Of a stretch of DNA of 49,985 nt, positions 32,794 through 42,071 are shown piece by piece (position 1 is the first letter of the stretch; each line of letters begins with the position of its first letter). The DNA lies in NCBI GenBank assembly GCA_949287655.1, contig CASEHD010000008.1, forward strand, positions 1 through 49,985. The letters run 5' to 3'. The notes beneath the pieces were generated by a model that was not told the DNA's origin, did no database searches, and saw nothing but the letters and a program-made list of their open reading frames with translations. The stretch is from an uncultured Christensenella sp. GTDB lineage: Bacteria > Bacillota > Clostridia > Christensenellales > UBA3700. Made by a program: the position numbers and the translations under genes.

Positions 32794-34062
32794 TCACTCC
32801 TTTTTCGAGACTGCGGTCTTATCTTCTTTCTTTTCGCTCTTATCCGCGCTTTCTTCCGCCGCTTTGGCGCTTGCCGCATCTTCGCGGCTCTTGTTTATCC
32901 GGCAGCTTTCCTTATACACCGCTTTCGCGAATCCCTCGATCGCTCCCGCGTCGAAGAATTTGCGCTGATTGTACAGGTACTCCTGTTTGATATTGTTGTT
33001 GTTTATGAATCCCAACACCGCGGTCGCGAGCTGTTCGTCCTTGCCGCCGCGTATCGCGAGCTGTTCTTCCGCAAGGAAAGTATGATTGCCCTTTTCATTA
33101 TTGTTAAGGCTTCTTATCAACACGCACGGGATATTTTTCGCAAACACCTCGTACATCGTGACCGTGGTCGGAGAACATACCATTACGTCGGTGACCGCAT
33201 AGATCGCGTTCATATCCTTTACCTTTTTTACGACAAAGATGTTCTTGTTGTAGTTCTTCGCCTTGCAGTAAGTCATCACGAATTTTTCTATAGACTCGCT
33301 GCCGCCGGTGAGAACTATCAGGTTGAGCCTGTCGGTATAAGGCGCAAGGGTGGCGAACGCGTCCTTGACGTAACTCACGCCGTACCTGCCGCCGCTTATC
33401 GTGACGGTGGGAAGATCGTTGTCTATCTTAAGCTCTTCGCGCGCCCGATCGCCGGGGACGTCGACGAGCCTTTCTTCGTCGATTATCGTGCCGCATACGG
33501 ATATCTTCTGTTCGTCGACCTTGTTCGCGATAAGCGCCTGCTTTATTACCTCGTTCTGCACGAAATAGCCGTCGCTCTGATAGTTGATGTACGCCTTATT
33601 CAGCGAAAAGTCGGTTATAAGCGCATAGACCTTTACGTCGTTCATCGCGAGTCTCTGCTTCGCGAGTATCGCCTTGTTGTGCCCTTTCGGCGAAAGGCAG
33701 ATGACGATCTCCGGGTTAAAGCGCATAAAGATATTGTCCACCTTATGGAACTTCTGACGGAAATTCCTGGTCGGATTTTCCTCTTTGAGCTCACGCTCGT
33801 AAGGCTTGACCGTCTTGTTTATCTTTTTGGGTAAAAACTTTTCTCTTATCAGCACCGCGAAACGGTTGAGCCACGCCATGTTGCGCGCTGTAAAGATATA
33901 AGTGCCCCTGACGAACTGCGCCGATCCAAGATTGCTGTATTTGTCCTCGTCGACAGCGACGACGTCGCAATCCGGGTAACGCTTAGTCATATAGTTGCAG
34001 ATATCTCCGGCAACCGTATCGTACATACCCTTAGTGTACAGGATAACTATAGTCTTTTTCAT
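32794..34062 (-). CDS. MurG/MGDG-synthase-like glycosyltransferase
   Basis: This 422-aa protein has the GT-B layout of processive diacylglycerol glucosyltransferases and MurG (GT28): an N-terminal MGDG-synthase-type half (GMYDTVAGDICNYMTKRYP, FNPEIVICLSP), then a nucleotide-sugar half with VTISGGRYGVSYV, NLIVLTGGSESI and CSPTTVTMYEVFAKNIPCVLI near the UDP-sugar site. The last ~40 residues are a Lys/Glu/Ala tail (KAAEESADKSEKKEDK), odd for the family. It overlaps trhP by 4 nt. Probable role: glycolipid or envelope glycan synthesis at the membrane. Confidence 0.75.
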   Translation of the reverse strand: MKKTIVILYTKGMYDTVAGDICNYMTKRYPDCDVVAVDEDKYSNLGSAQFVRGTYIFTARNMAWLNRFAVLIREKFLPKKINKTVKPYERELKEENPTRNFRQKFHKVDNIFMRFNPEIVICLSPKGHNKAILAKQRLAMNDVKVYALITDFSLNKAYINYQSDGYFVQNEVIKQALIANKVDEQKISVCGTIIDEERLVDVPGDRAREELKIDNDLPTVTISGGRYGVSYVKDAFATLAPYTDRLNLIVLTGGSESIEKFVMTYCKAKNYNKNIFVVKKVKDMNAIYAVTDVMVCSPTTVTMYEVFAKNIPCVLIRSLNNNEKGNHTFLAEEQLAIRGGKDEQLATAVLGFINNNNIKQEYLYNQRKFFDAGAIEGFAKAVYKESCRINKSREDAASAKAAEESADKSEKKEDKTAVSKKE

Positions 34063-35294
34063 TTCAACACCCTCTTTCTCAGGATATCTCCCTTCCCGAG
34101 TTTATATTCGGTCGGTATATAAACCGTTTGTTGCACCAGTTTCGCGTCGTCGAGCGGCGCGCCGCTTTCGTCGTACATCTCTTTTACTTCGAGCGTTCTG
34201 CCTAAATAATTTTTGTCCGGCGAAAGTATCTCAAGCGTATCGCCCGCTCTGAACCTGTTGCGCTGTTCGACCTTTACCGCGCCCTTTTCCCCGTCGTAGC
34301 CGACGACCTGCGCGGTAAATTCCCAGTCGCATACTGGTTGAGAAGTTTCGCTGCATACGCTGTCCTTTTCGCCGTAATAAAAGCCGGTCGTATAGTCGCG
34401 GTGGCTGTTCTTTTCAAGCTCTTCGGAAAGGAGCGCGGGCACTTTGTAGTTCTTATCCGCGGTAAATCCGTCGATAGCCTGACGGTACGCGTTGACGACG
34501 CTGGCGACGTAGTACTGCGATTTCATTCTGCCCTCGATCTTGAAGGAGTAAACGCCCGCGTCGATGAGCTCCCCGATATGGGTGAGCATATTCAGGTCCT
34601 TGCTGTTGAGTATGTACGTTCCCCTGTCGTCTTCGTATATCGGCAGTCTTTCGCCCTTGCGGTTCTTTTCGGTTATCTCGTACTCCCAGCGGCATGCCTG
34701 AACGCAGTCGCCCCTGTTTCCGCTCCTGCCTGCAAGCGCCGCCGAAAGCAGGCACCTGCCGCTGTAAGATATGCACATCGCGCCGTGTACGAACGCCTCT
34801 ATCTCAACGCTTTCGGGAAGATACTCCCTTATCTCCTTTATCTCCTTAAGAGTCGTCTCCCGGGCTAAAACTATACGTTTAGCGCCCATATCCGCCAAGA
34901 ATTTTGCGGAGTATTTATTCGTCGTGTTTGCCTGGGTGGAAATGTGAATCTCCAACACGGGCGCGTATTTTTTGCAAAATACGATAACGCCCGGATCGGT
35001 CACGATAACGCCGTTTACGCCCGCCTCCTGCAGGAACGCGAGGTATTCCGGAAGCTTGCAGAAATCTTCGTTTTTTGCGAAAACGTTGACCGCGACGTAT
35101 ATCTTCTTTCCTCTCTCTTTCACGTACGCGCAGGCTGCCGTCAGCTGCTCTTTCGAAAAGTTCTTTGCGTTGGCTCTCAAAGAAAATTCGCTTCCTCCGA
35201 CATATACCGCATCCGCGCCGAAATGAAGCGCGGTCTTAAGCTTTTCAAAGTCTCCCGCGGGAGCCAGAAGTTCAGTCCTTACAGTTTCACGCAT
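34059..35294 (-). CDS. trhP: U32 family protein, tRNA 5-hydroxyuridine synthesis protein TrhP
   Basis: This 411-aa U32-family protein (YrrO/YegQ type) works in prephenate-dependent hydroxylation of the wobble uridine U34 of tRNAs to ho5U. Signatures: ELLAPAGDFEKLKTAL, GADAVYVGG, the U32 core FVHGAMCISYSGRC with SAALAGRSGNRGDC and CRW giving the conserved cysteines, and FKIEGRMKS. The C-terminal region carries the extra beta domain. Its upstream neighbour is the methyltransferase that makes mo5U from ho5U in Bacillus. The genes overlap by 16 nt. Confidence 0.88.
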   Translation of the reverse strand: MRETVRTELLAPAGDFEKLKTALHFGADAVYVGGSEFSLRANAKNFSKEQLTAACAYVKERGKKIYVAVNVFAKNEDFCKLPEYLAFLQEAGVNGVIVTDPGVIVFCKKYAPVLEIHISTQANTTNKYSAKFLADMGAKRIVLARETTLKEIKEIREYLPESVEIEAFVHGAMCISYSGRCLLSAALAGRSGNRGDCVQACRWEYEITEKNRKGERLPIYEDDRGTYILNSKDLNMLTHIGELIDAGVYSFKIEGRMKSQYYVASVVNAYRQAIDGFTADKNYKVPALLSEELEKNSHRDYTTGFYYGEKDSVCSETSQPVCDWEFTAQVVGYDGEKGAVKVEQRNRFRAGDTLEILSPDKNYLGRTLEVKEMYDESGAPLDDAKLVQQTVYIPTEYKLGKGDILRKRVLK

Positions 35295-35896
35295 ACAGCC
35301 GTGCCGTCCTCCGTATCGTATACAGTCGTATCGAATTTTTCTTTGTCACCTATCTTTCTCAGAAAGGATCTCATATTCATGACTATCGTCCTGTGCTTGT
35401 GCGGCGGATACGCGTCTCCCTTGACGAGCCCTAAATAATACACGTTGTCCGCGAACACCACGCCGCCCTTTTCGAGCGACGGATACACCGCGTCGAGGTA
35501 GTCGGAATATCTGCTTTTCGCCGCGTCGATGAATACGAAACCGTACCTGTTTTCCGCCGCGAGCTTTACTACCAGTTCGTCCGCGTCGCCGAGGTAAGAA
35601 TTTATCCTGTCCTCTGTCCCGACTTCTTTCCAGAACGCGCGCGCCCTCTCAAGGCGCTCCCCGTCTCTTTCTATCGTGTCGACGACCGCGCCTGTCTCAA
35701 CGGCGAGCCACGCGGTTGAAAAACCTATCGCGGTACCTATTTCCAACACGCGCGAACACCCGCTCTTTTTTGCGGCGTCGAGCAAAAGTTTAAGACTTTC
35801 CGGCCTTATCACCGGAATATGTTCTTCCCTCGCCGCCGCCTCGTATGCGGGGCTGAGTTTTCTTAATCTCTCAGCGCGATCCGACAATGCGGACAT
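35279..35896 (-). CDS. trmR: O-methyltransferase, tRNA 5-hydroxyuridine methyltransferase TrmR
   Basis: This 205-aa class I SAM methyltransferase (PF01596-type) has VLEIGTAIGFSTAWLA (SAM loop), an IERD acidic residue and FIDAAKSRYSDYL, the metal-binding Asp motif, then ADNVYYLG. In Bacillus subtilis TrmR (YrrM) converts ho5U34 to mo5U34 and is next to the trhP genes, as here. I chose ATG 35896 (GGTGG upstream), which overlaps the rnj stop (TGATG); a GTG codon lies at 35899. It extends 16 nt into trhP. Confidence 0.85.
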   Translation of the reverse strand: MSALSDRAERLRKLSPAYEAAAREEHIPVIRPESLKLLLDAAKKSGCSRVLEIGTAIGFSTAWLAVETGAVVDTIERDGERLERARAFWKEVGTEDRINSYLGDADELVVKLAAENRYGFVFIDAAKSRYSDYLDAVYPSLEKGGVVFADNVYYLGLVKGDAYPPHKHRTIVMNMRSFLRKIGDKEKFDTTVYDTEDGTAVCVKL

Positions 35897-37554
35897 CACT
35901 CCACCTCTGTTATTATCGGCAGCACCATAGGTCTTTGCTTGAGCTTCGCCGCGATATACCTTTCGATCTGACGACGGAGCGCGGATTTCAGCTTGCCTCT
36001 GTCTTTGGCTCCCTTATAATTTGCCTTTTCGACGGTCGTGCATATCATCTCTTTGATCGGCTCGACGTGTTCTTCGGCGATCTGCAGACCTCTCGTTATT
36101 ATCTCAGGCGGCGCAAGAAGCGCGCTGTTTTCAAGCCCTATCGTGACCAGAAGTATCACAAAACCTTCGTTGCTTAGCTGCTGACGGTCTTTGAGTACCA
36201 GGTTATCCACGTCTACGAGACCGTCAACGTATACGTTGCCCGCGGTGACCGTGCCCGTCTTTATCAGCTTTTTCTGCTTTAATTCAAAGCAATCGCCGAT
36301 CTCGGGCAACCTGATGTTATCCTCGTTCATTCCAAGACTCATCGCGAGTTCCTGATGCTGTTTCAGGTGGCGGTATTCGCCGTGCACGGGCACGAAGTAC
36401 TGCGGATGGATAAGCCTTTGCATCAGCTTTAATTCTTCCTTGCATGCGTGACCGGAAACGTGCAGTTCCGCAAGCGAACCGTAAAGCACTTTCGCGCCGT
36501 GCTTGCACAGGTTGTTGATGACGTTGTATATCATCTTCTCGTTGCCGGGGATCGGAGACGAAGAAATTACGACGACGTCCTGTCTGCCCACGCTGACCTT
36601 GTCGTCGCCCGAAGCCATACGGGTAAGCGCACTCATAGGCTCGCCCTGCGACCCGGTCGTGATAATGCACAGTTCGCCCGGCGCGTATCTTCCTATCTTT
36701 TCTATATCGACTATCGTGCCGTTGTCCGCGTTCATTATGCCCAGCTTTGTCGCTATCTCGCTGATATTCTTCATACTTCTGCCGTTGAAAGCGACCTTGC
36801 GGTTGTATTTCTGACATATGTTGATTATCTGCTGGATCCTGTTGACGTTGGAAGCGAAAGTCGCAATGATTATCCTGCTGTCGGAATTTGCCGACACTAT
36901 CTTATCCAGCGTTTCGCCGACCTTCCTTTCGCTCATAGTATAACCATCGCGCTCAACGTTTGTCGACTCTCCCAGCATAAGCTTTACTCCCCTTTCTCCT
37001 ATCGCGGCGAGACGGGGAATATCTATGCTCTCTCCGTCGAGAGGGGTATGGTCGACCTTGAAGTCGCCGGTATGGAACACCACTCCGACCGGGGTGTTCA
37101 CCGCGAGCGCAAACGCGCCCGAAATGCTGTGGGTGACCTTTACGAATTCGACGTCGAAACAGCCGATGTTTTTCACGTCTCCGCCCTTAACCGTGACCAG
37201 TTTCGGAGAAGTGATGTTGTGCTCCTTGAACTTGTTTTTCAGAAGCGCGAGAGTAAGATCGCTGCCGTATATCTTTACGTTTTCCAGTCTGTCCTTGACG
37301 AGATAGGGCACGCCGCCGATATGATCCTCGTGCCCGTGGGTAAGAACTATGCCCTTTATCTTGTCGATATTCTCGTCTATATACGTGAAATCCGGGATTA
37401 TCAGATCGACGCCCGGCGTATCGTAAGTGCCGAACATACAGCCGCAGTCCACGATGAGTATATTGTCGCCGTACTCGATCGCGGTCATATTTTTGCCTAT
37501 CTCGCCCACGCCGCCCAGAAAGACGACCTTGAGCGCTTTATATTTTTTCGCCAT
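35896..37554 (-). CDS. rnj: ribonuclease J
   Basis: This 552-aa metallo-beta-lactamase/beta-CASP nuclease has 5'-3' exo- and endonuclease activity in mRNA decay. Metal ligands lie in LTHGHEDHIGG (HGHEDH 73-78), further in FHTGDFKVDHTPLDG, and the beta-CASP domain includes STNVERDGYTMSE and TTGSQGEPMSAL; the C-terminal domain has FVPVHGEYRHLKQH. ATG 37554 follows GGAGG at 5 nt; the frame is open to 37614 but that region holds the promoter. First gene of a long operon with trmR, trhP, a glycosyltransferase and others. Confidence 0.95.
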   Translation of the reverse strand: MAKKYKALKVVFLGGVGEIGKNMTAIEYGDNILIVDCGCMFGTYDTPGVDLIIPDFTYIDENIDKIKGIVLTHGHEDHIGGVPYLVKDRLENVKIYGSDLTLALLKNKFKEHNITSPKLVTVKGGDVKNIGCFDVEFVKVTHSISGAFALAVNTPVGVVFHTGDFKVDHTPLDGESIDIPRLAAIGERGVKLMLGESTNVERDGYTMSERKVGETLDKIVSANSDSRIIIATFASNVNRIQQIINICQKYNRKVAFNGRSMKNISEIATKLGIMNADNGTIVDIEKIGRYAPGELCIITTGSQGEPMSALTRMASGDDKVSVGRQDVVVISSSPIPGNEKMIYNVINNLCKHGAKVLYGSLAELHVSGHACKEELKLMQRLIHPQYFVPVHGEYRHLKQHQELAMSLGMNEDNIRLPEIGDCFELKQKKLIKTGTVTAGNVYVDGLVDVDNLVLKDRQQLSNEGFVILLVTIGLENSALLAPPEIITRGLQIAEEHVEPIKEMICTTVEKANYKGAKDRGKLKSALRRQIERYIAAKLKQRPMVLPIITEVE

Positions 37555-37618
37555 TAAAGCCTCCGTTATTCTGTCTGTATCGCCGTGTAAACACACGGGC
37601 GCATAATAATACATATAT

Positions 37619-37647
37619 ATTATAATTAAAGAAGCAACTCATGTCAA
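37619..37647 (-). promoter_or_regulatory. promoter of the rnj operon
   Basis: Minus strand: TTGACA (37642-37647), 17 nt, TATAAT (37619-37624). Both boxes are perfect. It is back-to-back with the plus-strand promoter at 37718. Confidence 0.88.
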
Positions 37648-37717
37648 TAAATAAAACCGGCGACGAAACGGGTACTTTATTTATTATCGACAAAATATAT
37701 CCGTTCTTGACAAAATC

Positions 37718-37745
37718 TTGACAAAAATAATTTATATGATATAAT
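37718..37745 (+). promoter_or_regulatory. promoter of the second zinc-ribbon protein gene
   Basis: TTGACA (37718-37723), 16 nt, TATAAT (37740-37745), 28 nt before the start codon. A second TTGACA occurs just upstream (37707-37712). Confidence 0.85.
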
Positions 37746-37772
37746 TATATAAAACTTTAACGAGGTGTTTAT

Positions 37773-38273
37773 ATGGACGAAAGAGACAATGAAAGAGAGA
37801 AAGCACAGATTAAGCACAAACGCGTGAAAACCGCTTTTAAAATTTTCGGTATCATCTGCCTTGCGGCGGGTCTCGCGTTCGCGATAACCGGATTCGTGGA
37901 TCTCTTCGGCTCGCTGTCCGACTTCGGTCCGCCGACTAAATTCTGGTGCCTCATCGTGGGATTCCCGCTGATCGCCGTTGGCGGCGGTATGACGTCTTTC
38001 GGCTTCAGAAAAGAGCTCACGTCCTATGTAATGCGCGAGAGCGCGCCCGTATTCAACGAAGCGGGAAAAGAGATACAGCCCGGGATCAAAGCTATATCCG
38101 AAGCGGTCAAAAGCCCCGAAGGTACTGTCTGCCCTTCCTGCGGAGAACTCAACGACGCGGACAGCGCGTTCTGTAAGAAATGCGGCGAGCCGCTCGCTAA
38201 AAAGTGTCCTTCCTGCGGAGCCACCCTGGACGCCGACGCAATATTCTGCGATAAGTGCGGCACAAAACTCTGA
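37773..38273 (+). CDS. zinc-ribbon membrane protein (paralogue of 14186-14584)
   Basis: This 166-aa protein has a basic N-terminus, two membrane helices (FKIFGIICLAAGLAFAITGF in parts, and FWCLIVGFPLIAVGGGMTSFGF), a 45-residue linker and two zinc ribbons: CPSCGELNDADSAFCKKCG and CPSCGATLDADAIFCDKCG. The plan equals that of the 132-aa protein at 14186, with a longer linker. Function unknown; a membrane-bound zinc-ribbon sensor or adaptor is possible. Single gene with its own promoter and terminator. Confidence 0.85.
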   Translation: MDERDNEREKAQIKHKRVKTAFKIFGIICLAAGLAFAITGFVDLFGSLSDFGPPTKFWCLIVGFPLIAVGGGMTSFGFRKELTSYVMRESAPVFNEAGKEIQPGIKAISEAVKSPEGTVCPSCGELNDADSAFCKKCGEPLAKKCPSCGATLDADAIFCDKCGTKL

Positions 38274-38302
38274 TACAAAAATAACCGGTAAAAGTCAAAA
38301 CC

Positions 38303-38330
38303 AAAGCCGCTTTATGCGGCTTTTTCTTTT
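38303..38330 (+). terminator. terminator of the zinc-ribbon gene
   Basis: Perfect 8-bp stem (38303-38310 with 38316-38323), 5-nt loop, T-run from 38321. The rest of 38331-38523 shows no gene. Confidence 0.88.
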
Positions 38331-38523
38331 ATAATTCAGCGTCCGTCCTGCTGTTTTTAATTAATCGCCGGGCGCGACCGTTCCGACGAACACGGACAAA
38401 AACCTTCGATCTCCTGAATATCGTCAAAGCGTTTGAATCATCGGCTGCGACGGCGGGTCTTTCCGTCTCACGGCAGACGCGTCGGTCTTTTAAAAATTAA
38501 TAATATACCATAAGACGGCATAT

Positions 38524-39240
38524 TTATCGGATACAGAAGCCGAAGCGTTTACCGTCGAGAGCGACGTCGTTATTGGTCAGATAATACGACGACAGCGTGC
38601 CTATATCAGACCAGTAACAGTCCGTCTTCATAGCGTACATATTGCCGATAAGCCCGGGGAACAGGTCTTTCGCAAAATCGTATTTTAACTTTTCGGGCAC
38701 CTTGTCGAGCGCCGCTTTGTCCATAACGTAGACCCCCGTATTGACGGTAAAGGACGACGGCGAGACCGGCTTTTCTTCAAAGCGCGTGATAAGTCCGTTT
38801 TTATCTGTTTCCACCACCCCGAACGACGACGGATCTTTGACTTCTTTCACTGCGACAGTCACCAGCCCGCCCTGTTTTTTATGATATTCCACCAGTTCGC
38901 CGTAGTCGATATCCGTAAACGCGTCTCCGCTTACGACCAGAAAAGGTCCGTCTTCCCCCTTTGTCGCAGCTGCTACTCCGCCTGCGGTGCCGAGAGGACT
39001 TTTTTCAACGAAATACCTTATTTTCACACCCAGCCGTGAGCCGTCGCCGAAATGCCGGATTATTACCGACGGACGGTAACACAAGGTCATCGCGATATCG
39101 TCGATCCCGCAGTCTTTAAGATGCCTTACCGTATATTCCAGTACCGGTTTATCTATAATTTTCACCATAGGTTTGGGTATTCTGTCCGTAAGAGGTCTGA
39201 GTCTTACGCCCATTCCTCCAGCCATTATCACCGCAAGCAT
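38524..39240 (-). CDS. sugar-1-phosphate nucleotidyltransferase, stand-alone catalytic domain
   Basis: This 238-aa NTP_transferase-fold protein has the pyrophosphorylase signature AGGMGVRLRPLTDRIPKPM (nucleotide loop and Lys), LGTAGGVAAA, the metal Asp in VVSGDAFTDIDY, and FEEKP and WSDIGTL at the sugar site. It should couple a sugar-1-phosphate to an NTP (mannose-1-phosphate/GTP or glucose-1-phosphate types). Many relatives continue into a beta-helix or phosphomannomutase domain; here the protein ends soon after the catalytic domain at KRFGFCIR. It has a GGAGGAAG RBS and TATAAT (39270-39275 region) upstream. Monocistronic. Confidence 0.88.
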   Translation of the reverse strand: MLAVIMAGGMGVRLRPLTDRIPKPMVKIIDKPVLEYTVRHLKDCGIDDIAMTLCYRPSVIIRHFGDGSRLGVKIRYFVEKSPLGTAGGVAAATKGEDGPFLVVSGDAFTDIDYGELVEYHKKQGGLVTVAVKEVKDPSSFGVVETDKNGLITRFEEKPVSPSSFTVNTGVYVMDKAALDKVPEKLKYDFAKDLFPGLIGNMYAMKTDCYWSDIGTLSSYYLTNNDVALDGKRFGFCIR

Positions 39241-39314
39241 GACTTCCTCCGCTTCGTTTTTGCTATTATACGGAAAATTTTGTAAAAATATTCTGATTGC
39301 CGGTCAAAAATCTG

Positions 39315-39343
39315 TTGCGCGCGCGAGAGTATAGGCGTATAAT
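39315..39343 (+). promoter_or_regulatory. promoter of the serC-serA operon
   Basis: TTGCGC (39315-39320), 17 nt, TATAAT (39338-39343), about 45 nt before the serC start, whose RBS is AAGGAAGG. Confidence 0.65.
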
Positions 39344-39389
39344 TATATATAATTAATTTTTAAAATAAAAATTTAAAGGAAGGATATAT

Positions 39390-40463
39390 ATGAGAGTTTA
39401 CAATTTTTCAGCCGGTCCTTCGATGCTCCCGCTCGAAGTACTCCAACAAGCCCAGGCAGATTTCGTCGACTACCAGGGCTGCGGCATGAGCGTCACCGAA
39501 ATGAGCCACCGCAGCAAACAGTACGACGCGATCCATCAGGAATGCCTCGCTCTTCTCAGAGAGCTTATGAACGTTCCCGACAACTACAAGATTTTGCTCG
39601 TTCAGGGCGGCGCTTCACAGCAATTCGACGCGATCCCGCTCAACCTGCTCAGCGGCTCCGGCGTTGCGGATTACGTTGTCACCGGCAACTTTGCGAAGAA
39701 GGCTTACAAAGCGGCTAAGCCGTACGGCGACATCCGCCTCGCGGCGTCTTCAGAAGACAAGACTTACACTTATATCCCCAAAGAGCTGACCCTTTCGGAC
39801 AACGCCGACTACCTGTACATCACTCAGAACAACACGATATTCGGCACGCGCTACACCTCTCTTCCCACTCTGAAGAGCGGCGTACTTGTCGCGGACGTCT
39901 CGTCAAACATCCTCAGCGAGGTCATGGACGTCAGTAAGTACGGCGTAATGTACGCAGGCGCGCAGAAGAACGTCGCTCCCGCCGGCGTCACGATCGTCAT
40001 CGTACGCGAAGACCTCATCGGCAAGGAACAGGCTATCTGCCCGACAATGCTCAAATGGAGCACACAGGCGGACGCGGACAGCCTTTACAACACTCCCCCG
40101 TGCTTCTCGATCTATATGGCAATGCTCAACCTGCGTCACCTCAAGAAGCTGGGCGGCGTAGCGGCGATCCAGAGAGTAAACGAATACAAGGCGGGTCTTC
40201 TGTACGACTTTATCGACAACAGCGATTTCTACCACAACTACGTGAACAAGGAAGACCGCTCTCTGATGAACGTCCCGTTCGTAACCGGCGACAAGGACCT
40301 GGACGCGAAATTCGTATCCGAAGCGGGCAAGAACGGTCTGCTCTCCATCAAGGGACACAAGCTGGTCGGCGGTATGCGCGCTTCAATCTACAACGCGATG
40401 CCAGTCGAAGGCGTAAAAGCCCTCATCGAATTCATGAAGAAATTCGAACTCGAAAACAAATAA
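39390..40463 (+). CDS. serC: phosphoserine aminotransferase
   Basis: This 357-aa PLP enzyme makes 3-phosphoserine from 3-phosphohydroxypyruvate and glutamate, the second step of serine synthesis. Diagnostic motifs: FSAGPSMLP at the N-terminus, GMSVTEMSHRS, VQGGASQQFDAIP, YITQNNTIFGT, and the PLP lysine in MYAGAQKNVAPAG. The C-terminal GGMRASIYNAMP binds phosphate. It lies 16 nt before serA. No serB (phosphoserine phosphatase) is adjacent. Confidence 0.96.
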   Translation: MRVYNFSAGPSMLPLEVLQQAQADFVDYQGCGMSVTEMSHRSKQYDAIHQECLALLRELMNVPDNYKILLVQGGASQQFDAIPLNLLSGSGVADYVVTGNFAKKAYKAAKPYGDIRLAASSEDKTYTYIPKELTLSDNADYLYITQNNTIFGTRYTSLPTLKSGVLVADVSSNILSEVMDVSKYGVMYAGAQKNVAPAGVTIVIVREDLIGKEQAICPTMLKWSTQADADSLYNTPPCFSIYMAMLNLRHLKKLGGVAAIQRVNEYKAGLLYDFIDNSDFYHNYVNKEDRSLMNVPFVTGDKDLDAKFVSEAGKNGLLSIKGHKLVGGMRASIYNAMPVEGVKALIEFMKKFELENK

Positions 40464-40479
40464 GTTTAAAGGTGGATAT

Positions 40480-41640
40480 ATGATAAACATACTAAAACTC
40501 AACGAGATAAGCCCCAAGGTAAAGAGCATTCTTTCAGAACAGTCCTATACCGTAGGCTCTGACGTAGCCAACCCTCAGGCGATAATTCTCAGAAGCTTCT
40601 CCATGCACGACTACGAAGTCCCCGCGACCGTTCAGGCGGTAGCGCGCGCGGGCGCAGGCGTCAACAATATTCCGATAGACAAAATGACCGAAAAAGGCAT
40701 CTGCGTGTTCAACACCCCGGGCGCGAACGCGAACGCGGTCAAAGAACTCGTCATCGCCGGTATGCTTCTCGGCAGCCGAAAAATCGTTCAGGGTATCAAC
40801 TGGACGCAGTCACTTAAAGGCGACGACGTAGACAAGCAGGTCGAAAAAGGCAAAAAGGCGTTCGTCGGACAGGAAATTCAGGGCAAGACCCTCGGCGTAG
40901 TCGGACTCGGCGCTATCGGCAGACTGGTCGCGAATACCGCCATCGAGCTGGGCATGACCGTGTTGGGTTACGACCCCTACCTCAGCGTAGACGGCGCGCT
41001 GATGCTGGATAAGAACGTCGTACACATCACTGACGTTAACCGGCTGTTCGCGGAAGCGGATTACGTTACTCTGCACGTTCCCGCAACCGAACAGACAAAG
41101 AACATGATCAACGAACAGAGTATCAACACGATGAAGACGGGCGTCGTTATACTGAATTTTGCGAGAGGCGAACTGGTCAACAACGCCGACGTCGTAGAGG
41201 CGGTCAGAAACGGCAAGATCGGCAGATACGTCACCGACCTGCCCAAAAAGGAACTCCTCGGCATCGTCAACATCATCACGATACCTCACCTGGGCGCTTC
41301 CACTCCCGAAGCGGAAGACAACTGCGCGGTCATGGCAGCGCGTCAGCTCAAAGATTTCCTTGAAAACGGCAACGTGGTCAACAGCGTGAACTTCCCTTCC
41401 GCTTCCGCTCCCAGAACGGGCGTATGCCGCATAAGCATACTGCATAAGAACGTCGCCAATATGATAGCCACCGCGACCTCGTTCATCGCAAAGAAAGGCA
41501 TAAACATCGCCAACCTCGTATCCGCTTCAAGGGGAGATATCGGCTATATGCTCCTTGACGTTGACGCCAATGTCGACGAAGAGACAATAAAGCAGATGCA
41601 AGCGCAGGAAGGCTTTATCAAAGTCAGAGTTTTCGACTGA
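40480..41640 (+). CDS. serA: D-3-phosphoglycerate dehydrogenase
   Basis: This 386-aa NAD-dependent dehydrogenase converts 3-phosphoglycerate to 3-phosphohydroxypyruvate, the first step of serine synthesis. NAD-binding fold: VVGLGAIGRLVANTAIELGM in parts; active-site residues in NFARGELVN (Arg), DLPKKELLG and IPHLGASTPEAE (His). A C-terminal ACT domain (ISILHKNVANMI, INIANLVSASRGDIGYMLLDV) may give serine feedback. It follows serC, so one transcript carries both. Confidence 0.95.
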   Translation: MINILKLNEISPKVKSILSEQSYTVGSDVANPQAIILRSFSMHDYEVPATVQAVARAGAGVNNIPIDKMTEKGICVFNTPGANANAVKELVIAGMLLGSRKIVQGINWTQSLKGDDVDKQVEKGKKAFVGQEIQGKTLGVVGLGAIGRLVANTAIELGMTVLGYDPYLSVDGALMLDKNVVHITDVNRLFAEADYVTLHVPATEQTKNMINEQSINTMKTGVVILNFARGELVNNADVVEAVRNGKIGRYVTDLPKKELLGIVNIITIPHLGASTPEAEDNCAVMAARQLKDFLENGNVVNSVNFPSASAPRTGVCRISILHKNVANMIATATSFIAKKGINIANLVSASRGDIGYMLLDVDANVDEETIKQMQAQEGFIKVRVFD

Positions 41641-41665
41641 CATTAAAAAACGAAAAGAAAAATAT

Positions 41666-41694
41666 AAGCGGGTCCATAAGGTCCCGCTTTTTTC
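41666..41694 (+). terminator. terminator of the serC-serA operon
   Basis: Perfect 7-bp stem (41666-41672 with 41683-41689) with a 10-nt loop, then a T-run to 41693. Confidence 0.85.
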
Positions 41695-42071
41695 AGCGTC
41701 TTTCTCCTTCTTTCCGACTCTGCTTTCCTTCTTATGTATTAAAGCATACTGAACGCGTTTTGTTTATATCGGATCTTCCCGGCGCATCGGCTTTCGGATA
41801 TATTATTTTCTGCACGTGAAAATGCCGGAAAACGTCCTCGCCCGCGCCGTTTCTCCGCTTTTAAACAATGCGTGCGGACGCGGCTTTAACGGCATTAGCC
41901 TAAAAGAATTGACTCTAATAACGGTATAAACCCGCTTCCCGAAAGCATTTACCGCCTTATATTCCCTCCCCGAAAGGAAAATTCCGCTTAAAAAGTCCAT
42001 ACGCCCGACATTATATCGGGCGTACGGTTTTAAAACGGAATATTGTATAACGTATGGATAAGTCTTATTTA
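41695..42071. other. non-coding convergent region with a hairpin
   Basis: No supported gene. A perfect 8-bp hairpin at 42001-42023 (stem 42001-42008 with 42016-42023) lies near the end of the minus-strand MMPL gene and may terminate it, with ACTTTTT 12 nt further on that strand. The small minus-strand open frame at 41803-42000 has no RBS. Confidence 0.55.
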
